This document shows, piece after piece, positions 23,785-32,163 of a stretch of DNA of 64,000 nucleotides; position 1 is the first letter of the stretch, and every line of letters starts with the position of its first letter. Source of the DNA: Streptomyces sp. ERV7 (GTDB lineage Bacteria; Actinomycetota; Actinomycetes; Streptomycetales; Streptomycetaceae); the NCBI RefSeq assembly GCF_001653515.1, contig NZ_LYOY01000051.1, positions 702,001 to 766,000 of the forward strand, read 5' to 3'. The notes under the pieces were generated by a model. It was not told the DNA's origin. It worked only from the letters and a program-made list of their open reading frames with translations, and searched no databases. The translations under genes were made by a program, and so were the position numbers.

Positions 23785-26322
23785 TCAGCCGACCGCCGCC
23801 GCCCCGCGCTCCAGCCTCGCCACATGCCTGCGCAGGCCCAGGGAGAACGCCCAGGCCGCGAGGAAGAGAGCGGTCGCGATGGCCAGGGTGCACCAGCGCA
23901 GATCCTTCGAGACCACGAATCCCGGGCCGAGGCCGGGGTGTACGGAGTTCAGCAGGACGTGGAAGAACAGCGTCAGGGCGAGCAGGTACAGGCCGTACCA
24001 CGCCGGTTTGCTCCAGCTCTTCAGGATGTGGCCGTCCATACCGGACAGCGGGAGCATCCCGAACACCACGACCTCGATACCGCCGACGACCGTCAGAGCG
24101 ACGGTGTACGCGAGCACATGGTGCAGGCTGTGGGCCCCGGCCGTACGGCCCGCCTCTATCAGGGGTGTGCCGAGGACCCACACCAGCAGTGAGGCGCTCA
24201 GGACGCAGATGCCGCCGATCATCACCGCCTGCCCCCTCGGCATGGCGTGGCGCGGGTCGCGCGAGCCGGGAGGCGCCGCACCGAGCACCATGTAGACCGC
24301 CACCAGGCCGTAGACGTACGGCACGGGGAACGCCAGGCCGCGCGAGAGCACCGCCATCAGGGCCGCGAGGAGCAGGCCCGCGGGAACCACCCGCAGTTCG
24401 GCCCGGACACCGCCCCGCCCGGGGCGCAGCAGGGAGTCCTTCGTCTTCTCGTACGTCACCAGGATCAGCAGGGTGCCCACCGCCGCTCCCAGCACCTTCG
24501 CCACGGTCGGCATGGTCCAGCGGGCCGTGGCGTCGGCCCAGACCACGAGGGCCCCGCCGAGCAGGGCGAAGGAGCCCATCCGCATCCAGCCCGGCAGCCG
24601 GGCCGCCCGCGTCGGCCGCTGCGCACGGCGCCGCTGCCACCAACGGCTCAGCGCGTTGTCCGCCAACTGCGAGGGGAACGCCTTCTCCAGCAGCAGCACG
24701 AGCAGCAGGAACCACGCGGCCATCCCGACCGACCCCGCGATGTCCTTGAGCGCCCAGGACACTTCCGCCGGGGTGCGGATACTGCCCACCAGCCCGGCCG
24801 GGCGGTCGTGGTGCCCACCCGGACGCGGTGGCGTCGTCGACCCGCTGGGTCCAGGTGTCGGCCCGGGCGTCGCGCCGCCCGACTCGGTGGGGCTGGGGTG
24901 CGGTGTGTCGGAGGCGGAAGGGCTCTCAGAGGGCGGTGTGATCCCCGGCAGGTCCGGTTTGGGCAGGACACCGGTGCTGCCCTCGGCGTGGTGGGCGGCC
25001 GGTGAACCCTTGGGAAGGGAGAACGCCGTGAACGACTCGGGCGGAAGGTCGATGGTCCCCGCCCGCTCCACCTCGCGTCCGGGACAGTCGAGGTCCACGG
25101 GCCGGTGGCCCTTCATGTCCGGGGGAATGAAGGCATGGAGGTCGATGAACGTCCAGCGGCCGGGCTCGGCGTCGCCCTTGGACGAGTCGGCGTCCAGCCA
25201 GGGATCGAGCAGACCCTTGCCGTCGATGAGGATCCTGCCCCAGGTGCAGGCGGCGGGGTAGTCGGTCAGATGGATGGTGATCTCGTACTTCCCCACGGGC
25301 GGCGGGGTGACGGGCGGTGGGGTGACCGTGAAGGTCTGCGAGGCCGCGATGTCCCCGGCCGCCACCGGCCGCGCACCGGTCGGACCGACTCCCACGACCC
25401 CCGCACCCACGGGCGCCGCTTCGCACGTGGCCGTCACCTTGTACGTACCCGCACCGGCACCGGACGGTACGGCGAAGGAGGCAGTCAGTTTGCCGTCCGC
25501 CCCGGGAGTCGCGCCGACCCCCGGCAATTCCACCCCGTCCCAGAGAAGTCGGGCGGGGCCCCGGCACAGGAACCCTTCGCCGGAGACCTCCACGGGAGTC
25601 CTGGGCGTCCCTGATCCGGGTGCGAGACGGAGCACCGGGGTGGGGCGCGGTGGCACCACCGTGCCCGGTATCACCTCACAGGTGACCACCTGGGTCACGG
25701 ACGGGCGCGCGTCGCAGGTCGCGACCACCTCGTACCGGCCCAGGGGTGCCGTCTCGGCGAACTTGACCTGCTGCGAGAACGCACCGGACGCGTCGGTCCG
25801 TACGGCGATCGTCGCCGGCAGGTCGCCGGTCAGCGTGAGCGGGCCGGCCTTCGATTCTCCGTCTTCACTCGTCCCGCAGTCGAAGTGGCTGCCGGACACG
25901 ACCACGCTCTTGCCCCGCTCCACCTTCTCGGCAGACACCGACAGCACCGGAGCCACGGGAGGGTGGATCGGCCGGGTGGTGGTGGGCACCGGCGTGGTCG
26001 GTTCCACCGGGGTCTTGGACGGGCTGGGCTTCGGCGGAGTGGGCTTCGGGGTACTGGGTTTCGGTGTGGTGGGCTCCTCCTCGGGCGGTGGTGACGGCTT
26101 CGAAGGGGACGGTTCACCCTTGGACTTGGAAGGTGCGGGGCTCGACGCGGAGGGCGACAGGCCGGGCGCCGGTGGCGGGGGCGCGCTCGGCTCCGCCACC
26201 GCGGTCGTCCCCTGAGCGACACCCGGCGCGCCGCTCGCGAAGCCCGGCCCCGCCATGCCCGCAAGGAGCACCGCCGTCAGCATCGCCACCGATAACCCGC
26301 GCGTCTTCCACCTGCGTCCCAC
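23785..26322 (-). CDS. Large exported IPT/Ig-like protein with polytopic membrane domain
   Basis: 845 residues from a GTG preceded by GAGGGGGA. Signal segment LSVAMLTAVLLAGMAGPGFA; then a 90-residue Pro/Ser/Lys/Thr-rich stalk. Next come two or three Ig/IPT-like modules, each around VLSVSAEKVERGKSVVVSG and VLRLAPGSGTPRTPVEVSGE with paired Cys (about 125-330), a further beta-rich module (KYEITIHLTDYPAACTWGRI) and a second Pro/Thr stalk. The last 280 residues hold seven to nine membrane helices. One motif, VVVFGMLPLSGMDGHILKSW, resembles the LPLxxLDG segment of M50-type proteases, but no HExxH is present. Function unknown; surface display of the Ig modules is likely. Confidence 0.7.
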   Translation of the reverse strand: MGRRWKTRGLSVAMLTAVLLAGMAGPGFASGAPGVAQGTTAVAEPSAPPPPAPGLSPSASSPAPSKSKGEPSPSKPSPPPEEEPTTPKPSTPKPTPPKPSPSKTPVEPTTPVPTTTRPIHPPVAPVLSVSAEKVERGKSVVVSGSHFDCGTSEDGESKAGPLTLTGDLPATIAVRTDASGAFSQQVKFAETAPLGRYEVVATCDARPSVTQVVTCEVIPGTVVPPRPTPVLRLAPGSGTPRTPVEVSGEGFLCRGPARLLWDGVELPGVGATPGADGKLTASFAVPSGAGAGTYKVTATCEAAPVGAGVVGVGPTGARPVAAGDIAASQTFTVTPPPVTPPPVGKYEITIHLTDYPAACTWGRILIDGKGLLDPWLDADSSKGDAEPGRWTFIDLHAFIPPDMKGHRPVDLDCPGREVERAGTIDLPPESFTAFSLPKGSPAAHHAEGSTGVLPKPDLPGITPPSESPSASDTPHPSPTESGGATPGPTPGPSGSTTPPRPGGHHDRPAGLVGSIRTPAEVSWALKDIAGSVGMAAWFLLLVLLLEKAFPSQLADNALSRWWQRRRAQRPTRAARLPGWMRMGSFALLGGALVVWADATARWTMPTVAKVLGAAVGTLLILVTYEKTKDSLLRPGRGGVRAELRVVPAGLLLAALMAVLSRGLAFPVPYVYGLVAVYMVLGAAPPGSRDPRHAMPRGQAVMIGGICVLSASLLVWVLGTPLIEAGRTAGAHSLHHVLAYTVALTVVGGIEVVVFGMLPLSGMDGHILKSWSKPAWYGLYLLALTLFFHVLLNSVHPGLGPGFVVSKDLRWCTLAIATALFLAAWAFSLGLRRHVARLERGAAAVG

Positions 26323-26624
26323 AGCGTCCCCCTCGTAACCGCACGGCCTCCCCGGACCGTCCCCCTTCGGGTGTACTTGTTTGACGTCCCGAACCCGCGT
26401 CTTCGTTTCCCCCAGGGGTACGGCGCACGGGAGCGCACGGCGGAAAATGGCGTGCACCGCACGCCCCTTGGGCCGACAACCACCGTCAGTCCACTGTCGC
26501 GAACCGACGGTTTGTGGCCCGTGGTGTCTCCAACGTGTGAATCTTGTGCACACCCACCTGTGCTGTTGCCGCAGAGATGGGTAGCATCCGGCGGCAACAT
26601 CCAGCACGAGGAAAGCGACTTCTC
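26323..26624. other. Divergent intergenic region
   Basis: 302 bp between two divergent genes. GAGGAAAG at 26608-26615 is the ribosome site of the right-hand gene. A short GTGTG/CACAC inverted repeat spans 26535-26553. No gene seen. Confidence 0.45.
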
Positions 26625-27392
26625 ATGGCGGACGAGCCGGACTTCACCACACTCAAGGACCAGTACGCGGCGCGCGTCACCGCCGACCTGGAAGCCAACC
26701 AGCAGGACCAGGCACGCATCCGCGACGAACTCGACACGCTGAAGGGCCGACTGGAATCCCTGGAGCACGACCACGGTCTGCTGCAAACCATGCAGCACAC
26801 CCTCGGCGGCACCGCCGCCACGGCGGCACAGGCCTCGAAGGCGACGGCGACGCGCAAGCGCACCGCCAAAACACAGCCCCCGGCCACCACATCGGCCCCC
26901 GCCGCGGCAACCGCCCCCGCGACCACACCCACCGTCGCGGCGGTGCCCAAGCCCCGTAAGCCCCGGGCCGAGAAGCCGGAGACGAAGGAGGCCGGGGCGA
27001 CCAAGGTGACCAAGGCGGCCCAGAGCCCCAAGAAGGCTGCCGCACCGGCCAGGAAGGCGACCCGCAAGAGCGCGGACGGCAGTGGGCCCACCCTGCGTGA
27101 GCTGGTGCTCGGCCTCTTCGCGGACCACCGGGAGCCGCGTACGGTCGCCGACATCCTCACCGAGCTGACCACCGCCCACCCGGACCGCGGGACCAGCCCC
27201 CAGGTGGTCCGCAACACGCTCGAAGCACTCGTCGCCAAGGGCGAGTTGGAGCGGGAGCGCAGGCAGGGCTCCGTCTTCTACACGGCGCACCGCGACCCGG
27301 CTCCCGCCGCGAAGAGCGACGCACCCACCGCCGAAGCCGTGGCCGCCCCCGCCACGGCTCCCGCGGCCGCTCCCGCCGACGCGACCGTCTGA
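26625..27392 (+). CDS. Histone-H1-like tail protein with C-terminal winged helix
   Basis: 255 residues. Residues 1-60 form a coiled coil (YAARVTADLEANQQDQARIR, LDTLKGRLESLEHDHGLLQ). Residues 70-155 are a Lys/Ala/Pro/Thr-rich low-complexity segment like histone H1 or HupS tails. Residues 160-220 fold as a winged helix (LRELVLGLFADHREPRTVAD, VRNTLEALVAKGELERER), close to the BlaI/MecI or MarR-like type. The Ala-rich C-terminus is disordered. The architecture suggests a DNA-binding, possibly nucleoid-associated regulator. RBS GAGGAAAG. A hairpin terminator follows. No target is visible. Confidence 0.78.
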   Translation: MADEPDFTTLKDQYAARVTADLEANQQDQARIRDELDTLKGRLESLEHDHGLLQTMQHTLGGTAATAAQASKATATRKRTAKTQPPATTSAPAAATAPATTPTVAAVPKPRKPRAEKPETKEAGATKVTKAAQSPKKAAAPARKATRKSADGSGPTLRELVLGLFADHREPRTVADILTELTTAHPDRGTSPQVVRNTLEALVAKGELERERRQGSVFYTAHRDPAPAAKSDAPTAEAVAAPATAPAAAPADATV

Positions 27393-27416
27393 CGGGACCG
27401 CGCCCCCACCGCGACC

Positions 27417-27457
27417 GTGGCCACCCCGGTGCCCAGGCACCTGAACGGGGTGGCCAC
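27417..27457. terminator. Bidirectional terminator hairpin
   Basis: GTGGCCACCCCG pairs exactly with CGGGGTGGCCAC over a 17-base loop, between the convergent H1-like gene and the S1 protease gene. Confidence 0.8.
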
Positions 27458-27526
27458 GTCCGTGGAGTCAACCCGGCTGCCGTCCGCCGGAACAGCGGCC
27501 ACCGGGTTGCTCTCAGTCGGCTTCTC

Positions 27527-28834
27527 TCACTGCCGGCCGTAGCCGGGTGCGGGGTCCATCGAGATCACCCCGTCCTCTCCGCCCGAGCCACCGGATACCT
27601 GGCCCTGTCCCTGGCCACCCTGGCCTTGGCCGCCTTGGTCCTGGCCGCCTTGGTCACCTTGTCCTTGACCACCCTGGTCGCCTTGACCACCCTGGTCGCC
27701 TTGGCCGCCCTGGCCCCCCGCACCGATCGTCGCGCCCGTCGCCGCCAGGGCGGTCGTGACGGGCTGGAAGAAGGTCTCGCCGCCCGCCTTGCAGTTCCCG
27801 CTGCCGCCGGAGGTGAGTCCGACCGCGCTGCCGTCGGCGGTGAACAACGAACCACCGCTGTCGCCCGGCTCGGCGCAGACGTCGGTCTGGATGAGCCCGG
27901 TGACCGTGCCCTCGGGGTAGTTCACCGTGGCGTCGAGCCCGGTGACCGTACCGTCGTGCAGACCGGTGGTGCTGCCCATGCGCAGGACGCGCTGCCCCAC
28001 CGAGGCGTCGGCCGGGCCGGTGATCTCGACCAGCTTCCCCGCCCCCGTGTCGACCGCGCTGGGAGCCTGCGTGGCGGCGTCGTCGTAGGTGAGCAGGGAG
28101 AAGTCGCCGTTGCCGGGGAAGGTCGCCTTCTGGACCGTGGCGGCGGGCGCCCCGTTGGCGCTCAGGGACCACTGCTTGGCCGCGACACCGCAGTGGCCCG
28201 CGGTGAGGAACCCCGGCTTGCCGTCCTGGGTCGTGACGTTGAAGCCGAGGGAGCAGCGCGCGCCGCCGCCGAAGATGGCGTCACCGCCCTCGCTGAACGC
28301 CTTGAACTGTCCGGCGGACTTCTGGATCCGGGCGGTGTCCGCGCCGAGGGACCGCACGGCCTTCTCCAGTCTGGTCCACTGCGCCCCCTTCACCGTGCGG
28401 TCCGCCGAGACCACGATGCGGTTGGTCCGGGGGTCGACGGCCCAGGCGGTGCCCGGGATGGTCGCCGTACGGGCGAGGGTGTGCGCCGCCGAGCGCAGTT
28501 CGGCCGCGCTGTTGCGGACCGCGCGCGGCACCGCCCCGGCCTTCTTCACCCGTGCACTGGCATTGCTGTCGTTACCGGCGACGTTCACGACGACCTGCTG
28601 CCTGGCGGCGTCGTAGTACGAGCCCGCGAACGCGTCGCCGAGCTGCTGGGCCAGGCCCCGCACCGCGGCCGCCGCCGAGGCGGCGTTCACTTTCCCGGCC
28701 GCGGCCCCCGACGGGGGTTCGGACTGCGCCTGTGACGCGTTCGCACGTGGGAGCAGTACGGCCGCCGCGATGAGGCCTGCGGCCCCCGCTCCTGCCATTA
28801 CGGCCCGCCGCTTGGGTATGCGCCTGTGAGTCAA
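27527..28834 (-). CDS. Streptogrisin-like secreted serine protease (S1E)
   Basis: 435 residues. Twin-Arg-like leader KRRAVMAGAGAAGLIAAAVL (Tat or Sec) with ANA cleavage; a propeptide of about 150 residues of the alpha-lytic type; then the chymotrypsin-fold protease domain (about 195-365). The triad is readable: TAGHCG (His), DFSLL (Asp) and CAEPGDSGGSLF (Ser), with a disulfide CSLGF/HCG. After GTTIG comes a 45-residue Gly/Gln/Asp repeat (GDQGGQ units) and a GEDGVISMDPAPGY end, a linker unusual for streptogrisins that lacks a carbohydrate-binding domain. Likely extracellular nutrient protease; propeptide folding keeps it inactive until secretion. Confidence 0.93.
   Translation of the reverse strand: MTHRRIPKRRAVMAGAGAAGLIAAAVLLPRANASQAQSEPPSGAAAGKVNAASAAAAVRGLAQQLGDAFAGSYYDAARQQVVVNVAGNDSNASARVKKAGAVPRAVRNSAAELRSAAHTLARTATIPGTAWAVDPRTNRIVVSADRTVKGAQWTRLEKAVRSLGADTARIQKSAGQFKAFSEGGDAIFGGGARCSLGFNVTTQDGKPGFLTAGHCGVAAKQWSLSANGAPAATVQKATFPGNGDFSLLTYDDAATQAPSAVDTGAGKLVEITGPADASVGQRVLRMGSTTGLHDGTVTGLDATVNYPEGTVTGLIQTDVCAEPGDSGGSLFTADGSAVGLTSGGSGNCKAGGETFFQPVTTALAATGATIGAGGQGGQGDQGGQGDQGGQGQGDQGGQDQGGQGQGGQGQGQVSGGSGGEDGVISMDPAPGYGRQ
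27610..27715. repeat. Tandem Gly/Gln-coding repeats in the protease tail
   Basis: Short, imperfect direct repeats of 9 and 18 bp (for example GTCGCCTTGACCACCCTG) encode the GGQGDQ-type tail. Length may vary between strains. Confidence 0.8.
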
Positions 28835-28979
28835 CTCGCCGCCTCCTGAGCTGTGTTCCGTAGCCGATCACGATCGGCGGAAGGTGTGCAGTCCTAGGTA
28901 CGGATGTGACGGGTGTGGTGTTCACCGTGATTGCGAAAGAACATTTTTGATGGTGGGTCAGCGAACATCGCAGGAGGCG

Positions 28980-30134
28980 TCACCCGCCCGCGAACCTCCG
29001 GCTCACCGCCGCCAGTACGCGGCGCGCGTCCGCGCCCAGATGCGGCCCCGCGAGCCAGGCGGCCGGACGGGAGCCGAGCGAGGTGTTGGACACCAGGACC
29101 AGCCCGCCGTCACCCCGGCGCACCAGCCAGCCACCGCCGGACGAGCCCTCGGTCATGGTGCAGCCCATCCGGTACATGTCCGGCTGGTCGGCCGCGACCG
29201 AGAACGACCCGGGCCGGTCGGCGCAGTGGAAGAGGGACGAGCCGTCGAAGGGCCGACCCGCGGGATACCCCACGATGTCGACCAGGCTCCGGGAGCCGGA
29301 GAGTTCGGCGTCGAAACCGACGTCCGCAGCCGCCCCGGCCGTCTCCTCCAGCGACCGTGTGGCCCCGGCCGCCTGCCGTACGTGGAGTACGGCGAAGTCG
29401 AAGGCCGCGCCCGTACCGGCGCCGGTGGTGCCGTGGTCGATCCACTGCTGGGAGGTCTGCGCCCAGTCGGCCCACCAGATCCCGAGGGGTGCCGCGGTGT
29501 TGCGCCCGTTCGCCGCGCCCGAACCCCGTTTGTCGAACCCGGGGACGAAGACGATGTTCCTCAGCCATCCGCCGTCCTTGCCCGAATGAACGCAGTGGCC
29601 GGCGGTCCACACCAGGTTGGACCGGCCGGGGTGGGCGGGGTCGCGCACCACGGTGCCGGAGCAGGCGGCCGGGCCCTTGGGGGTGTCGAAGAAGAGCCTG
29701 CCGGCGGTGGGCGCCTGCTCCCCGTACGGGCGGGCGACGGGTCGCGCGGGCACGGCGTCCGGCTCGGGGTCGGAGACTCCCCTGGGCATCTCGCTGCCGT
29801 CGAAGGACCGCTCGCCTTCGGTGGCTCCGGCCATCCGCTCCGGCCCCCACAGCCCGTCCACCACGGGGTTGACGAAGTCCGCCGCACCCCGCAGCCAGCG
29901 CCCCACGCTCCAGTCCTGCCACCCGCCCGGTGTCCTTCCCGGGGCGGCCCGGCGGGCGGACCCGGCCGGATCGGCGGACCCGATCGAGCCGGAACCTCCG
30001 TGCGGCCCGGTGGAGTTCTTGGTGACGGTGTACGCGAGTCCACCGGCCACCACGGCGACGAGCAACCATATGGCCGTCGTCCCCCGGAGGCGCCTGCTCG
30101 GACCGCGTGGATGGCGAAGACGGAGAAAAGGCAC
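28980..30134 (-). CDS. Membrane-anchored or secreted trypsin-like serine protease
   Basis: 384 residues. N-terminal basic stretch then TTAIWLLVAVVAGGLAYTV, one membrane anchor or uncleaved signal. A 100-residue Pro/Gly linker precedes the peptidase domain: LVWTAGHCVHSG (His), FDFAVLHV (Asp), MTEGSSGGGWL (Ser, GSSGG in place of GDSGG). This is the V8/glutamyl-endopeptidase-like family common in Streptomyces. The oxyanion-hole Asp replaced by Ser occurs in that family. It is 146 bp upstream of the streptogrisin-like gene on the same strand, so two extracellular proteases may be co-regulated. Confidence 0.88.
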   Translation of the reverse strand: MPFLRLRHPRGPSRRLRGTTAIWLLVAVVAGGLAYTVTKNSTGPHGGSGSIGSADPAGSARRAAPGRTPGGWQDWSVGRWLRGAADFVNPVVDGLWGPERMAGATEGERSFDGSEMPRGVSDPEPDAVPARPVARPYGEQAPTAGRLFFDTPKGPAACSGTVVRDPAHPGRSNLVWTAGHCVHSGKDGGWLRNIVFVPGFDKRGSGAANGRNTAAPLGIWWADWAQTSQQWIDHGTTGAGTGAAFDFAVLHVRQAAGATRSLEETAGAAADVGFDAELSGSRSLVDIVGYPAGRPFDGSSLFHCADRPGSFSVAADQPDMYRMGCTMTEGSSGGGWLVRRGDGGLVLVSNTSLGSRPAAWLAGPHLGADARRVLAAVSRRFAGG

Positions 30135-30305
30135 GGGCTCCTCCTCGGGCGCGACACGCTACTGCCCGGTTGATACGGCGCCGCGCCCCCGCGCGTTCAG
30201 TCACCCGTCACCCGTATGGCCCATGCCGTTCGCGGCCCCCCGTAGCCGTGGTTACGTTCGGACCGTCGATCGTTCACCCCAACCGCCGCCCGAGGAGAAG
30301 CACTC

Positions 30306-30668
30306 ATGGCCGGTCTCGTACGCAAGAGTTTCGAAGCGCCGGAGGAGGTCCGTCCGTTCGAGGACGGCAAGGGGCGCCTGGAGCTGGTCAACGTCGGTGG
30401 GGGGCAGGTCGGCCGGGCCACGTTCGAGCCGGGCTGGCGCTGGTCCGAGCACGTCAAGCCGATCGCGCAGACCGACAGCTGTCTGGCCGCCCACGCGGGC
30501 TATGTCGTCGCCGGGCGTATGAAGGTCGTCATGAACGACGGCCAGGAAGAGGACTTCGGCCCCGGTGACTACATGAACGTCGCGCCCGGCCACGACGCCT
30601 GGGTCCTCGGTGACGACGCGTGCGTCGTCGTCGACTGGATGGGATTCTCGGACTACGCGAAGAGGTAG
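30306..30668 (+). CDS. Cupin-domain protein
   Basis: 120 residues forming one cupin barrel: motif 1 GWRWSEHVKPIAQ (one His), then AAHAGYVVAGRMKVVMNDGQ and motif 2 GPGDYMNVAPGHDAWVLGDD (one His). The metal-binding set of three His and one Glu is reduced, so it may bind a ligand rather than catalyse. Homologues are small stand-alone cytoplasmic proteins. GAGGAGAAG precedes the ATG. A strong hairpin 18 bp after the stop makes it a single-gene unit. Confidence 0.85.
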   Translation: MAGLVRKSFEAPEEVRPFEDGKGRLELVNVGGGQVGRATFEPGWRWSEHVKPIAQTDSCLAAHAGYVVAGRMKVVMNDGQEEDFGPGDYMNVAPGHDAWVLGDDACVVVDWMGFSDYAKR

Positions 30669-30686
30669 CCGCGGGCCCCGACGCAC

Positions 30687-30727
30687 ACGCACCGCGCCCC
30701 CTCCACGAGGAAGGGGGCGCGGTGCGT
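30687..30727 (+). terminator. Terminator of the cupin gene
   Basis: 16-bp perfect stem ACGCACCGCGCCCCCT with a 9-base loop and its exact complement. No T tract. Confidence 0.87.
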
Positions 30728-30748
30728 TGCCCGTTCCGGTGTTGCTCG

Positions 30749-31029
30749 TTACGCCGTGGGCTCGCGCCGGAACAGCGCGGTCCACAGGAACGGCTCGCCG
30801 AAGCGCGGGGAGTCGGGAGGCTCGTTGCGCATCCGGCGCAGTTCGACCTCCGCCAGGTCGGAGATGGTGGAAGCAGCCCGAGTCGTGGATCAGGTCGTAC
30901 GGACCGGCCGGCACCGTCTCGGCGAGCGTGAACGCGTCACCGCAGTGGAACCGGATGTCGGCTCCCGCCTCCCCGGCGCGCTCCTCGGCCCACTCGATGG
31001 CCCCCGATGGTGCGGATGTTCCGGTCCAT
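30749..31029 (-). pseudogene. Class I methyltransferase remnant (frameshifted)
   Basis: Three frames are needed to read it. From the ATG at 31029 comes MDRNIRTIGG; then, in a second frame, AIEWAEERAGEAGADIRFHC and GDAFTLAETVPAGPYDLIHD run to SGCFHHL (SAM-methyltransferase motif III/IV). Finally, in a third frame, DLAEVELRRMRNEPPDSPRF ends at FRREPTA and TAA at 30749. Motif I with the GxGxG SAM loop is missing and a piece after FHHL seems deleted. Clearly dead. It is the second methyltransferase of the window, unrelated in detail to the intact one at 22.8 kb. Confidence 0.7.
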
Positions 31030-31359
31030 GCGGGCTCCCTTTCCCTGTCCCGTGATCGTAGGGAGGACAGGCGCGAAAGACCAGGTCAGGCTGGGTGCGG
31101 GAGGCTCGCGAGCGGCCGCGTGAAGGCCTGGGAGGGCCGCGAAAAGGGTCTCCACCCATGGGTGGGGGACGGACGCTGTCCCGACCCCCGTCCAAGGCCA
31201 TCAAGAGGGCAGTGCCGAGGGGGTCGGCGAGGGTTTCTCGACAGCGCGAACACGGCCACCCCGCGCGCCTGCCCGGTGGGTGCGGGCGGCCCCGCGACGG
31301 ACTCCAGCAGCGCGCACGTCACCGTCGCCCGGCGCGAGGACAGGGGGCCGGTAGCGCCG
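31030..31359. other. Intergenic, no gene supported
   Basis: 330 bp between the methyltransferase remnant and the DUF1876 gene. Reading frames are short and of mixed composition in all six frames. It may hold further remains of the decayed gene. Confidence 0.4.
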
Positions 31360-31632
31360 TCAGCGGGTCAGCGGCCGGGACCGGTGCCCCGCTGCCTCGT
31401 CGATCTCGATGTGTGCCTTCTGCAACAGCTGGGACGCGAGGTCCATCAGTACCCGGGACCCGGCGATCTCCTCGCCGACCCGCAGCTGCTCGGGGTCCAA
31501 GGGGTGGCGCATGGCGTAGCCGTGCCCCTTCAGCTCGGTGCCGTCACCGAGTCTGAGCAGGCCCACCGCGCTGGTGCGGTCACCGACCTCGGAGAATTCC
31601 AGCTCGACATGCCACCCGACGAGTGTGGTCAT
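31360..31632 (-). CDS. DUF1876 (double-stranded-RNA-binding-like) protein
   Basis: 90 residues: WHVELEFSEVGDRTSAVGLL, then GTELKGHGYAMRHPLDPEQL and IAGSRVLMDLASQLLQKAHI, the full DUF1876 fold (dsRBD-like alpha-beta-beta-beta-alpha). These small actinobacterial proteins occur in stress-related gene sets; binding to nucleic acid is suggested by fold only. The ATG has GGAGGTGATCC upstream (strong). The UBP zinc-finger gene is divergent 139 bp away, the two being frequent neighbours in Streptomyces. Confidence 0.85.
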   Translation of the reverse strand: MTTLVGWHVELEFSEVGDRTSAVGLLRLGDGTELKGHGYAMRHPLDPEQLRVGEEIAGSRVLMDLASQLLQKAHIEIDEAAGHRSRPLTR

Positions 31633-31771
31633 GACGGATCACCTCCAGGGCTCGCCCTTCGTACTCCCAGGGTCCCTCGGCGGCGCCCCGGCCGCGAGAC
31701 GGTGACGGCGTGCGGCCGCTGCCGGGCGTTCCTACGCTGGGTGGGCAGCAGGCCGCCCCCTGGAGGACGCG

Positions 31772-32035
31772 ATGACCGCCGAGCCCGACCCGCATCTGGC
31801 CATGATCCGCGACGTGGAGCCCCGGACTCCGCAGGGCTGCGAGGAATGCCTGCGCCTGGGCTCCCCCTGGGTCCATCTGCGGCTCTGCCTCGTCTGCGGC
31901 CACGTCGGCTGCTGCGACTCCTCCCCGCAGCGCCACGCCCGCGCGCACGCCGAGAGCGAGGAGCACCCGATCGTGCGCTCCTTCGAGCCCGGCGAGGACT
32001 GGCGCTGGTGCTTCGTCCACGACGCCCTGGTCTGA
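31772..32035 (+). CDS. UBP-type zinc-finger protein
   Basis: 87 residues that form a single ZnF-UBP domain: GCEECLRLGSPWVHLRLCLV then CGHVGCCDSSPQRHARAHAE and HPIVRSFEPGEDWRWCF. Cys and His ligands for two to three zinc ions are present, and the C-terminal WRWCFVHD end is typical. In eukaryotes the domain binds the ubiquitin C-terminus. In actinobacteria, which may have the Pup system, the ligand is unknown. RBS GGAGGACGCG. Monocistronic. Confidence 0.9.
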   Translation: MTAEPDPHLAMIRDVEPRTPQGCEECLRLGSPWVHLRLCLVCGHVGCCDSSPQRHARAHAESEEHPIVRSFEPGEDWRWCFVHDALV

Positions 32036-32082
32036 CGCCGGGCGAGGCCCGTAGGCCATCCCACCACCTGAACACCATTGCG

Positions 32083-32108
32083 CGCCATACCCAACGTTGG
32101 GGATGGCG
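32083..32108. promoter_or_regulatory. 26-bp near-perfect palindrome, probable IclR operator
   Basis: CGCCATACCCAAC reads into GTTGGGGATGGCG: 12 of 13 base pairs are symmetric around the central C-G step. It lies 55 bp before the IclR-type regulator start, the expected place for autoregulation. IclR operators are palindromes of similar size. Confidence 0.7.
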
Positions 32109-32163
32109 AGCGCCGCCCACGTGGTCCGAGCATGGACGGGAACGACGACCACGGGGGGCGACG

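Noticed and set aside
27610..27715. Regular repeats as a CRISPR array
   Set aside because: Units are short, in frame, encode GGQGDQ and have no spacers.
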